Origin: VBAS01 sp035318985
GTDB taxonomy: Bacteria > Bacteroidota > Bacteroidia > Chitinophagales > Chitinophagaceae
Assembly (NCBI GenBank): GCA_035318985.1
Contig: DATHDP010000051.1
Span: forward strand, 1-46,952
Length of the DNA: 46,952 nt
Reading direction: 5' to 3'
The notes beneath the pieces were generated by a model. It worked only from the letters and a program-made list of their open reading frames with translations. It did no database searches and had not been told where the DNA came from. How positions within the stretch are numbered: position 1 is the first letter of the stretch; each line of letters begins with the position of its first letter. The position numbers were made by a program, and so were the translations under genes. Below, piece after piece: positions 1 to 7,496 of the stretch.

Positions 1-776
1 TTTTTATCCTGGAAAGTTGGCGCTGATAATGCATTCTCAAAACTGTCAACATATTTTTTTAAATAATCTTTTTGTGCCTGTACAATATTCTCAGGTTTTG
101 GATAAACATAAGAGAATTGTCTTTTACTATTGTTAGTGGAACCAGGCGTTGTATAAAAAGAAAACCAACCATTGGGTTCTTTATCCAAACTAAAAATATA
201 ACCCCCGGTTACTGCATCACCTGCAACATCAGTGTTTGAAATTTTCGCAATATTCACTCTCCCGCTGCCACGTTTTATTCTTTCCATTAAAACGTAAATG
301 CCTTTGTAATCGCCATTAACAACCACTTCAACAAAACGACAATGAGCTGCCCATCTTCCTAATTCGTTAGACATAATGTAAGCAAGAAAATTCCGCATCA
401 ATGTCTTATCGGTATATGGCGCATACAAAACCCAATCGGCTTCCTTGGGCATTCCAAATAGTGACTTCTCAAAAGATCCGCCCAATGCATCACGCAATTC
501 AATGCCATACGATTTCATTGGAAACATCTGCGATGATTGTCCTCTTATCTCGATGCCAATTTTTCCGTTATAATGATTGTATGGATCGGTCACATTATTG
601 CGAACATTCTCTCCATTAAATATTATTCCCATGTCCGCAGTGATCTTTGGATCATCCAGTATGGCCTGGCCATTTGTATTAATAATAATTATTGGAAGAT
701 TGGAAGAAGTAAGTGTTTGTGCAAACAAGAAATTTTGCAGAAATAAAAAGAACAGGATGGCAAACGATCGTTTCAT
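1..776 (-). CDS. CotH-like secreted protein, 5' part only (runs off the window)
   Basis: An open frame reads leftward from an ATG at 776 to the window edge, giving 258 N-terminal residues with no stop. It begins with a signal peptide (MKRSFAILFFLFLQNFLFAQ), so the product is exported. The mature part resembles the CotH kinase family of spore-coat-type protein kinases: an IRGQSSQMFPMKSYGIEL segment about residues 77-94, and GDYKGIYVLMERIKRGSGRVN about residues 155-175, matching the family's 'G-x-Y-x-L-x-E' region. CotH-fold proteins phosphorylate secreted proteins in Bacillus; in Bacteroidota their substrates are generally unknown. Catalytic residues further on lie outside the window. The frame could also belong to a larger multi-domain protein with a C-terminal sorting domain, which cannot be judged here. 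Family assignment is fairly secure; function is inferred. Confidence 0.8.
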   Translation of the reverse strand, partial: MKRSFAILFFLFLQNFLFAQTLTSSNLPIIIINTNGQAILDDPKITADMGIIFNGENVRNNVTDPYNHYNGKIGIEIRGQSSQMFPMKSYGIELRDALGGSFEKSLFGMPKEADWVLYAPYTDKTLMRNFLAYIMSNELGRWAAHCRFVEVVVNGDYKGIYVLMERIKRGSGRVNIAKISNTDVAGDAVTGGYIFSLDKEPNGWFSFYTTPGSTNNSKRQFSYVYPKPENIVQAQKDYLKKYVDSFENALSAPTFQDK

Positions 777-880
777 AAAGCAGTATTGCCTGTAAATTTA
801 ATTCAATAAACTTATAGTCATGGGAAACACGTATTTATTCACATAAATAATTCATCGAAAAGCAAACCGCAGCCCTTGCC

Positions 881-888
881 TATATTTG
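881..888 (+). promoter_or_regulatory. Putative mutS promoter -7 element
   Basis: TATATTTG matches the Bacteroidota consensus TAnnTTTG exactly and ends 25 bases before the mutS ATG. No convincing TTTG is seen at the -33 position, so the call rests on the -7 box and its location. Confidence 0.5.
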
Positions 889-913
889 TCGTCTCCCCAA
901 ATCGGGACAAGAT

Positions 914-3547
914 ATGGCCAAGACGAAGACAGAAGACACTCCCTTAATGATGCAGCATAAGGCTATTAAGCAGAAATATCCTGATGCAATATTGCTTTTC
1001 CGGGTAGGAGATTTTTACGAAACCTTTGGCCAGGATGCTGTTGTTGCTTCACAGGTATTGGGTATTACTCTTACAAAACGAAATAATGGGAATGCCGCTT
1101 CTTCTGACCTTGCGGGTTTTCCTCATCATGCCCTTGATACCTATTTACATAAACTGGTAAAAGCTGGTTATCGTGTTGCTATTTGTGATCAATTGGAAGA
1201 TCCAAAGCTTGCAAAAGGGATCGTTAAAAGAGGCGTGACTGAAATGGTGACGCCGGGCACTACCGTAAATGATAAACTTCTTGAACATCATTCAAATAAT
1301 TTTCTCGCAGGAATTCATTTTGCAGAAAATGATCAATACGGTCTTGCCTTTCTTGACATCAGCACTGGTGAGTTTTTTATTGCTGAAGGCGACCGTGAAT
1401 ATGCTGATAAATTATTACAGGGTTTTAAACCTGCCGAAGTTGTTTTTCAAAGACATCATCAAAAAAAGTTCAAAGAATTTTTTGGAGCAAAAATTTATTC
1501 CTACACACTTGATGAATGGATATTTTCCGATGCGTATGCGGAAGAAACTTTGCTGAAACATTTTCAAACCATTTCATTGAAGGGTTTTGGCGTAGAAGAT
1601 CTGAGAAAAGGAATTATTGCAGCCGGTGCGGTAATGCATTACCTGAAAGACACCGAGCATCCCAACCTGCAGCATATAACAAACATGCAGCGTATCAATC
1701 GTGATGATTTTTTATGGATGGATCGCTTTACTATAAGGAATCTGGAATTAGTATTTCGAAACTCGGAAGTTGGTCACACATTGCTCGATGTTCTGGATAA
1801 TACTGTTTCTCCCATGGGAGCAAGATTATTGAAGCGTTGGATAATATTTCCCTTAAAAGATATTCAGAAAATAAATGAACGGCTCGAACTGGTAGAATTT
1901 TTTATTCTAAATCCTGATCTGAGGAATAAGATCACTCATGCAATAAAACTATGTGGTGATATTGAAAGATTGGTTTCAAAAATTCCTTTAAAGAAAATTA
2001 ATCCAAGAGAATTACTACAAATGGCTCGCGGGTTAAGACAGGTGGCCGAAATAAAAACAATTTGCTCAACCGTCAACAATGATTATTTAAAAAGATTGGG
2101 GGATGCGTTGAATCCTTGTGCTTATATCGCTGATAAAATATTTAAAGAGATCGTTGACAACCCTCCTGCACTTGCGATCAAAGGCGGGATGATCAACAGT
2201 GGAGTGAATAATGAACTGGATGAATTAAGGCTGATAGCGTATAATGGCAAATCTTATTTGACCCAATTACAACAAAAAGAAGCAGAAGCCACTGGTATAT
2301 CATCATTAAAGATCGGCTTTACAAATGTTTTTGGTTATTATCTTGAGGTAACTCATTTACATAAAAACAAAGTGCCGCCTGAATGGATCCGCAAGCAAAC
2401 GCTGACAAATGCTGAACGTTACATTACTCCTGAATTAAAAGAATACGAAGAAAAAATTACCGGTGCTGAAGAAAAAATTTTAAAGATCGAATTGGAAGTG
2501 TATGAAGCATTGCTGAATGAACTTATGGACTACCTTGCTCCTGTTCAAACAAATGGAAATATTATTGCTGTTCTTGATTGTATTACTTGCTTTGCTCATA
2601 ATACCATTCAATTCCATTATAAAAAGCCAACACTTCATGTTGGTGATGAACTGATCATTAAAAATGGCCGTCACCCGGTAATTGAAAGGAATTTACCAAT
2701 CGGCGAAACATATATCACCAATGATCTTGAGCTGAATAAAACAGAACAGCAGATCATCATCCTTACGGGGCCTAATATGAGTGGTAAGTCTGCATTACTT
2801 CGTCAAACAGCTTTGATAACATTAATGGCTCATATTGGAAGTTTTGTGCCAGCAGATGAAGCATTGATCTCTTTAACTGATAAAATTTTTACCCGTGTTG
2901 GGGCATCAGATAATTTGAGTGGTGGTGAATCAACTTTTATGGTAGAGATGAATGAGACGGCAAGCATCATTAATAATGTAACCAACCAAAGCCTGATACT
3001 GCTTGATGAAATTGGCCGCGGCACTTCTACCTATGATGGTATTTCTATAGCATGGAGCATTGCTGAGCATTTGCATAATTGTCCGCAAAAACCAAAAACT
3101 CTTTTTGCTACGCATTATCATGAACTAAATGAGCTGGAGGAAAAATTTTCCGGGATCAAGAATTATCATATCACCAATAAAGAAGTTGGCAATAAAATTA
3201 TTTTTCTAAGAAAACTGGCAAGAGGCGGTAGTACGCATAGCTTCGGAATTCATGTAGCGAAAATGGCTGGCATGCCTCCATCACTAATTGAAAGAGCAAA
3301 TGATATCCTAAAGCAATTGGAATCAAAACATGTGGATGAGGGAAGTCAGAAGTCAGAAGTCGGGAGTCAGAAGTTGGAAACTAAGATCAAGAATCTTTCA
3401 TTACCGCAAATGCAGTTATCGATATTTGATACGCACAGTGAAACTTTTGATGAAATAAGAAAACTATTGACTGATATCGATATTAATCGTCTCACACCCG
3501 TCGAAGCTCTGTTGAAATTGCAGGAAATAAAAAGTAAATTAAAATGA
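914..3547 (+). CDS. mutS: DNA mismatch repair protein MutS
   Basis: MutS recognises base mismatches and small loops and recruits MutL in an ATP-dependent way. The 877-residue product has the expected layout. The mismatch-binding domain carries the Phe-x-Glu motif at F34-Y35-E36 (GDFYETF). Connector, lever and clamp domains follow, and then the ABC-type ATPase with Walker A GPNMSGKS at 619-626. After it come the family's DEIGRGTSTYDG Walker B region and the FATHYHEL segment. Length is close to the usual 850-880. The linker between the ATPase and the C-terminal oligomerisation segment (about residues 811-822) is encoded by a tandem heptanucleotide repeat, which is unusual. The start is supported by a -7 promoter box 25 bases upstream and by the N-terminal match to the family (TPLMMQHKAIKQKYPD). 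It is probably a single-gene unit, since the neighbours are oppositely oriented. Confidence 0.98.
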   Translation: MAKTKTEDTPLMMQHKAIKQKYPDAILLFRVGDFYETFGQDAVVASQVLGITLTKRNNGNAASSDLAGFPHHALDTYLHKLVKAGYRVAICDQLEDPKLAKGIVKRGVTEMVTPGTTVNDKLLEHHSNNFLAGIHFAENDQYGLAFLDISTGEFFIAEGDREYADKLLQGFKPAEVVFQRHHQKKFKEFFGAKIYSYTLDEWIFSDAYAEETLLKHFQTISLKGFGVEDLRKGIIAAGAVMHYLKDTEHPNLQHITNMQRINRDDFLWMDRFTIRNLELVFRNSEVGHTLLDVLDNTVSPMGARLLKRWIIFPLKDIQKINERLELVEFFILNPDLRNKITHAIKLCGDIERLVSKIPLKKINPRELLQMARGLRQVAEIKTICSTVNNDYLKRLGDALNPCAYIADKIFKEIVDNPPALAIKGGMINSGVNNELDELRLIAYNGKSYLTQLQQKEAEATGISSLKIGFTNVFGYYLEVTHLHKNKVPPEWIRKQTLTNAERYITPELKEYEEKITGAEEKILKIELEVYEALLNELMDYLAPVQTNGNIIAVLDCITCFAHNTIQFHYKKPTLHVGDELIIKNGRHPVIERNLPIGETYITNDLELNKTEQQIIILTGPNMSGKSALLRQTALITLMAHIGSFVPADEALISLTDKIFTRVGASDNLSGGESTFMVEMNETASIINNVTNQSLILLDEIGRGTSTYDGISIAWSIAEHLHNCPQKPKTLFATHYHELNELEEKFSGIKNYHITNKEVGNKIIFLRKLARGGSTHSFGIHVAKMAGMPPSLIERANDILKQLESKHVDEGSQKSEVGSQKLETKIKNLSLPQMQLSIFDTHSETFDEIRKLLTDIDINRLTPVEALLKLQEIKSKLK
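3344..3378 (+). repeat. Five tandem heptanucleotides inside mutS
   Basis: Reading in sevens from 3344 gives AGTCAGA, AGTCAGA, AGTCGGG, AGTCAGA, AGTTGGA. The 35 bases lie within the coding sequence and encode the linker GSQKSEVGSQKLE. Seven is not a multiple of three, so gain or loss of one unit would shift the frame of the last ~55 codons. Confidence 0.9.
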
Positions 3548-3620
3548 CGACGGACAACAGACCGCTGACGATAGTCAATAGTGAAACTTGCTGTGGTCAG
3601 TCGTCTATCGACTGTGGTCT
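3545..3620. repeat. Heptad-type repeat tract after mutS, with a small hairpin
   Basis: The gap between mutS and the next, convergent gene reads as degenerate seven-base units beginning GAC or GTC (GACGACG, GACAACA, GACCGCT, GACGATA, GTCAATA). The right half carries similar units on the other strand (GACCACA, GTCGATA, GACGACT, GACCACA). CAGTCG (3598-3603) and CGACTG (3609-3614) form a 6 bp stem followed by TGGTCTTTT, which might serve as a weak mutS terminator. No coding potential was seen. Confidence 0.65.
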
Positions 3621-3621
3621 T

Positions 3622-4842
3622 TTAAATATAGCTTACCCACCACTTCTCCTTTGCATGTGCTGTTTTATACCGGTCATACTTTTTACATATTGGATATAAC
3701 AGTACGACTACTAAAAGCCAGATGGCATATACGCCTAACAATCCAAAGCCTAATCCGTTTGGTTTAAAATAAAAAGGCAAGCCTCCTGTGGGTACGATAT
3801 CTTTTGCACCAAAACCCTGGGCATAAAAAACTATCACACAAATTATGTGTATGAGATAAAAATGCAGAATATAATATAACATGGGCACACGTCCATATAC
3901 ATTTATGATCTTTGTAAAACCATTTTGCACTTTTTCAATAAATGCTAAGAATAAAATACCAGGGCCGATAGTCATGCAAAGAAAAAGCAACGAAGGCGGA
4001 TATTTATTAAGATTCAAAAAAGATAGAAAAGTGTATACAGTTCCTCTTGGCTGTGATGTCCATGGCAACGGGTCACCATAAAGATTCGTATACCTAAGAA
4101 CTATGAATAACAGGACTATTCCTCCTCCGATACTCAATAACATTTTTCTTCTCCATGCAGCATCAACATTTGATTGGTATAGTTTGCCAAAACAATAGCC
4201 CAGCAGCATCACTCCCGTCCATGGCAGAAATGAATAAACAATAATGAAGAAATGATTTTGATCTAATGCATGAACAGAAAAATTGGAGAAATATAGCAGA
4301 TCAGAAAGTAAAGTTCCTTTCAAGCCGGAACTTATCGATGGATTATCCAAAATATTGTGTCCCGCAACTATCAATAATCCTATAACAAAAATTACTCGGT
4401 AAGGTAATAACACAAGAAGACCTAATAACATCATGCTTGCTCCTATTGCCCATATTACCTGGAGGATAAAAACATTAAAAAAAGGATTGAATGTCCATCC
4501 AAAAGTGATAATGATCAGTTCAACAAACACCAACCAAAATCCACGCTTAATTAAAAAAAGGCTTACTTCTTTTTTTGATTTTCGCTGGCACATTAAATAA
4601 ACAGAGGTGCCGGCTAAAAAAACAAAGATCGGTGCACAGAAATGCGTGATCCAACGGGTAAAAAATAAAGCAGGATAAGTGGTTTGCATATTAGTTGGAT
4701 CGAGAGCCGCATCGGCTGCTTTGCCCAGATCTGCCTTGTAAAAAAAATCTCTTACATGATCCAATGCCATGATCACCATGACCAATCCCCGCAGAACATC
4801 AATGGATTGAACCCGGTGCCTGGAAACAGTTAGTGGTTTCAT
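3622..4842 (-). CDS. DUF1624-type membrane acyltransferase
   Basis: This 406-residue integral membrane protein begins after a short cytoplasmic N-terminus with SIDVLRGLVMVIMALDHVRDFF. That is the hallmark opening of the DUF1624 / heparan-alpha-glucosaminide N-acetyltransferase-like group: an R and a DH pair in the first membrane helix. About ten hydrophobic segments follow (for example around residues 75-95, 115-145, 150-165 and 200-220), ending in a charged cytoplasmic tail. Characterised relatives transfer acetyl groups across a membrane to sugars; the acceptor here cannot be read from sequence. It is convergent with mutS. Family membership is solid, while substrate and physiological role are unknown. 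Confidence 0.82.
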   Translation of the reverse strand: MKPLTVSRHRVQSIDVLRGLVMVIMALDHVRDFFYKADLGKAADAALDPTNMQTTYPALFFTRWITHFCAPIFVFLAGTSVYLMCQRKSKKEVSLFLIKRGFWLVFVELIIITFGWTFNPFFNVFILQVIWAIGASMMLLGLLVLLPYRVIFVIGLLIVAGHNILDNPSISSGLKGTLLSDLLYFSNFSVHALDQNHFFIIVYSFLPWTGVMLLGYCFGKLYQSNVDAAWRRKMLLSIGGGIVLLFIVLRYTNLYGDPLPWTSQPRGTVYTFLSFLNLNKYPPSLLFLCMTIGPGILFLAFIEKVQNGFTKIINVYGRVPMLYYILHFYLIHIICVIVFYAQGFGAKDIVPTGGLPFYFKPNGLGFGLLGVYAIWLLVVVLLYPICKKYDRYKTAHAKEKWWVSYI

Positions 4843-4946
4843 TTTGGTTTATTGTTAAGCAAATATGAATTTACAGTTTCCATAGGGGATAAAGTTTTGG
4901 TTTATCCACACCAAAAGGCATCTTTTCCCAAAAAACAAAAGCTTGC

Positions 4947-4976
4947 TTGTCAAAAGGAAAAACTTCTTATTTTTAT
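4947..4976 (+). promoter_or_regulatory. Putative promoter of the CHRD lipoprotein gene
   Basis: TTG at 4947-4949 is followed after exactly 19 bases by TATTTTTA at 4969-4976, one base off the TAnnTTTG consensus. The position implies transcription starting near 4983. It excludes a translation start at the upstream TTG at 4947 and supports the ATG at 4992. Confidence 0.5.
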
Positions 4977-4991
4977 CGCAAATATCAAAGT

Positions 4992-5465
4992 ATGAGATTT
5001 CCAAAACTAACTGCCCTTTTATTAAGCCTTCCACTTTTCATATTAATTTCTTGTTCGGATGATACTGAAGAAATTGAAAGACAGAATATCTATTATGGCA
5101 CCATTACAATGACTGGATCACAGGAAACGCCACCAGTAACGACCCCCGCCACCGGCACTATTGATGCAAATTACAACAGGCTTACAAAAACACTTTCATA
5201 TAGTATAGTTTTCAGTGGCCTTGTAGACAGTGCAGTTGCTGCTCACGTACATGGATTAGGTGAGACAGGAGTTCTGGCTCCTGTGGTGCAAACATTTGCC
5301 AATTTTCCAAAGAGAAAGGCAGGCAGCTATTCTGGATCTCTGTTAGTTGATGGAGTAAAAATTACTGAAACAGATCTGCTTGCCAACAGATATTATATAA
5401 ACATACATTCGAAAACATATGGAAATGGAGAAATTAGAGGCCAATTAATTCTTACAAAGAAATAA
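4992..5465 (+). CDS. CHRD-domain lipoprotein
   Basis: The product has 157 residues from the chosen ATG. The N-terminus MRFPKLTALLLSLPLFILISC is a lipoprotein signal peptide with lipobox LISC, so the mature protein is probably tethered to a membrane by that cysteine. The rest is a single CHRD domain, the fold first described in chordin. It shows the recognisable elements GSQETPPVTTPATGT, AAHVHG (middle) and YYINIHSKTYGNGEIRGQL (C-terminus). Bacterial CHRD proteins are common in Bacteroidota but have no settled function. The frame is open further upstream to 4947, but that start would sit inside the predicted promoter and bury the signal peptide, so 4992 is preferred. A strong terminator follows the stop. 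Confidence 0.85.
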   Translation: MRFPKLTALLLSLPLFILISCSDDTEEIERQNIYYGTITMTGSQETPPVTTPATGTIDANYNRLTKTLSYSIVFSGLVDSAVAAHVHGLGETGVLAPVVQTFANFPKRKAGSYSGSLLVDGVKITETDLLANRYYINIHSKTYGNGEIRGQLILTKK

Positions 5466-5484
5466 ACCAAAACTCTCCATAGAT

Positions 5485-5516
5485 AAAGAGCCTCTTGCTT
5501 AGACGAGAGGCTTTTT
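5485..5516. terminator. Bidirectional terminator between convergent genes
   Basis: Arms 5485-5495 and 5506-5516 pair over 11 bp (core AGCCTCT/AGAGGCT, one G-U) around a 10-base loop. A T-rich run follows on the plus strand and an A-rich run precedes it. It lies between the stop of the CHRD gene and the stop of the SET gene. Confidence 0.85.
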
Positions 5517-5899
5517 TATTTTACATCAAACCATATTTTTTTTGCATTATTCCAATCGCCATTATAATTTATAAAAAGCTCTTCGCCTTCTTTTATCAGC
5601 CGGATAGTTTTGATCTTTATGATCTTATTTTCAAAATCCATTTCGTATTCGCAGTTCGATTTGTAGGAATGATTATATACAGGCACATAGCCAAGCGCCA
5701 TGCAACATTGGTTGCCTTCTTTTCCCCATTCAAAAATATAATCATGAAGAAGTGTTTGATCGAGTAATATTCTTTCTTCTGCTGACATAACAACAACCGG
5801 CGAGATCTCAATGATGGTATTGGCAGGAATGTTTTGTTTTGTAAACACTCCTCTTCCCTTTCCGTTACTTTTCTCAATATATAAGCCTTCGAATACCAT
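5516..5899 (-). CDS. Small SET-domain protein
   Basis: The 127-residue product is a nearly bare SET domain, the fold of S-adenosylmethionine-dependent protein lysine methyltransferases. Visible signatures are GKGRGVF (13-19, the first SAM-contacting loop), YNHSYKSNC (75-83, the pseudoknot N-H-S motif) and EELFINYN (106-113) with the conserved active-site tyrosine at 112. There are no pre-SET or post-SET zinc clusters, so it is shorter than eukaryotic enzymes but typical of bacterial single-domain SET proteins. The target protein is unknown. It is divergent from mgtE, and its stop codon overlaps the terminator shared with the CHRD gene. A TATTTTTG box lies just upstream. Methyltransferase activity is an inference from retained motifs. 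Confidence 0.8.
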   Translation of the reverse strand: MVFEGLYIEKSNGKGRGVFTKQNIPANTIIEISPVVVMSAEERILLDQTLLHDYIFEWGKEGNQCCMALGYVPVYNHSYKSNCEYEMDFENKIIKIKTIRLIKEGEELFINYNGDWNNAKKIWFDVK

Positions 5900-5906
5900 T
5901 TGAAAA

Positions 5907-5938
5907 CAAAAATATAAATCCTGTTTTCAGATTCACAA
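5907..5938 (-). promoter_or_regulatory. Putative promoter of the SET-domain gene
   Basis: On the minus strand TATTTTTG (5914-5907) matches TAnnTTTG exactly, with TTG (5938-5936) 21 bases upstream. The start codon is only 8 bases after the box, so the leader would be almost absent. Confidence 0.5.
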
Positions 5939-5940
5939 CT

Positions 5941-5948
5941 TAATTTTG
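5941..5948 (+). promoter_or_regulatory. Putative mgtE promoter -7 element
   Basis: TAATTTTG matches TAnnTTTG and precedes the mgtE ATG by 14 bases. It sits back to back with the SET-gene promoter, so the two divergent promoters share about 40 bp. Confidence 0.5.
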
Positions 5949-5962
5949 CCACCCGGATTTTT

Positions 5963-7351
5963 ATGTCAGATTACTTAGGCGGAAATATCAAACAACATTT
6001 TAATTACCTGCTTGAAAGCGGCAATGAAACTGCTGCCCGACAGTTTTTGGATCACCAGAATATAAGTGATGTAGCTGACCTTATCAATGAGTTCCCGGAA
6101 CAGGAAGGTTATATTATCAGCCACATGAGCATTCACCGTGCAGCAAGTGTGTTTAAAATACTTGATCTTTCTGCTCAGAAACATATAATCCGCGAATTAC
6201 CACCATTTAAAACAGCGGAACTATTGAACGTACTTTCGCCTGATGACCGTACCGATTTTTTGGAAGAGCTGCCTAGTAATGCCGTACGAGAATTAATAAA
6301 GTTGCTTGACCCAGAAGAAAGAAAGACCACACTTTCGTTATTAGGTTATCCTGAAGACAGTATCGGAAGGTTGATGACGCCAGATTATGTTTATGTATAT
6401 CCGCAAAATACAGTTGAGGAAGTATTTGCCACTATTAGAAAACATGGTAAAGACAGCGAAACCATCAACGTCATTTATGTGATAAATGAGAAAGGTGAAT
6501 TGCTGGATGATATCCGCATCAGGGATTTTATTTTAAGTCAGCCTAATAAAAAAGTTGCCGACCTGATGGATAACAGGGTAACATCTTTGAATGCATACGA
6601 TGACCAGGAAAAAGCCAGTGAGGTCTTTAAAAAAGAAAATCGTGTGGCAATACCGGTAGTCAGCCAGAGTAATAAACTTCTTGGAATAGTAACTATAGAT
6701 GATATGTTGTGGGTAGCGGAAGAAGAGTTCAGTGAGGATATGCAAAAAATGGGAGGTACTGAAGCATTGGAGCAACCTTATCTTGAAATTCCGTTATTCA
6801 AACTTTTTCAAAAAAGAATTGTATGGCTGATCGTTCTTTTTCTCGGTGAAATGCTTACGGCAACAGCAATGGGATATTTCCAGGATGAAATAGCAAAAGC
6901 CGTGGTACTGGCGTTATTTGTTCCTTTAATTATTTCCAGTGGTGGTAATAGCGGTTCACAGGCGTCAACATTGATCATACAGGCAATGGCCGTAGGTGAA
7001 ATTAAATTAACCGACTGGTGGCGTGTTTTAAGAAGAGAAATACTTTCAGGTTTACTACTTGGCACTGCCTTAGGTATAATTGGTTTCCTCCGTGTCGTGT
7101 TATGGTCGCAAATATTTCCCGATGTTTATGGTGTTCATTATATAGAAATTGGTTTTGTAGTTGGCATTTCATTAATTGGCGTGGTTCTTTGGGGAACATT
7201 AAGCGGCTCCATGTTACCGATCTTTTTAAAACGTCTTGGCGCAGACCCTGCTGTTTCATCTGCACCATTTGTAGCAACACTTGTCGACGTAACCGGTCTT
7301 GTTATTTATTTCTTTACTGCTTTTCTTTTTCTAAAAGGATTATTACTGTAA
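5963..7351 (+). CDS. mgtE: Magnesium transporter MgtE
   Basis: MgtE is a Mg2+-gated cation channel of the inner membrane. The 462-residue product has the complete family layout. A helical acidic N domain (about 20-130) is recognisable by LSPDDRTDFLEELPSN and LGYPEDSIGRLMTPDYV. A CBS pair (about 135-255) follows, then a connecting helix and five hydrophobic segments from about residue 285. The pore signature is visible at about 320-335 (PLIISSGGNSGSQASTL). In characterised MgtE the N and CBS domains sense cytoplasmic Mg2+ and close the pore; all parts are present here. Length matches the usual 450-470. It appears to be a single gene with its own promoter. Confidence 0.96.
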   Translation: MSDYLGGNIKQHFNYLLESGNETAARQFLDHQNISDVADLINEFPEQEGYIISHMSIHRAASVFKILDLSAQKHIIRELPPFKTAELLNVLSPDDRTDFLEELPSNAVRELIKLLDPEERKTTLSLLGYPEDSIGRLMTPDYVYVYPQNTVEEVFATIRKHGKDSETINVIYVINEKGELLDDIRIRDFILSQPNKKVADLMDNRVTSLNAYDDQEKASEVFKKENRVAIPVVSQSNKLLGIVTIDDMLWVAEEEFSEDMQKMGGTEALEQPYLEIPLFKLFQKRIVWLIVLFLGEMLTATAMGYFQDEIAKAVVLALFVPLIISSGGNSGSQASTLIIQAMAVGEIKLTDWWRVLRREILSGLLLGTALGIIGFLRVVLWSQIFPDVYGVHYIEIGFVVGISLIGVVLWGTLSGSMLPIFLKRLGADPAVSSAPFVATLVDVTGLVIYFFTAFLFLKGLLL

Positions 7352-7496
7352 GAAATATTCCGTTATTCACGAGATAATTCATTCTTTCCGATTCCTTGCA
7401 TGCTTTTTGCCATCTGGCCATTTTTGTGCAATTTCGTTTTGCAACCGTTCAATCGTTTGCACTTATCCAATAAATGATAAAATCTAACCCAATCTT

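Noticed and set aside
4947..4991. Upstream start for the CHRD lipoprotein
   Set aside because: It is a TTG inside the predicted -33 element and would place 15 polar residues before the signal peptide.
7018..7377. A cysteine- and tryptophan-rich 119-codon frame overlapping mgtE
   Set aside because: It is the +1 shadow of the mgtE membrane region, with no signal of its own and no independent start context.
7352..7496. Search for a glmS ribozyme in the glmS leader
   Set aside because: The conserved core was not recognised and the 145-base leader shows no suitable pairing; the ribozyme is mostly a Gram-positive feature.
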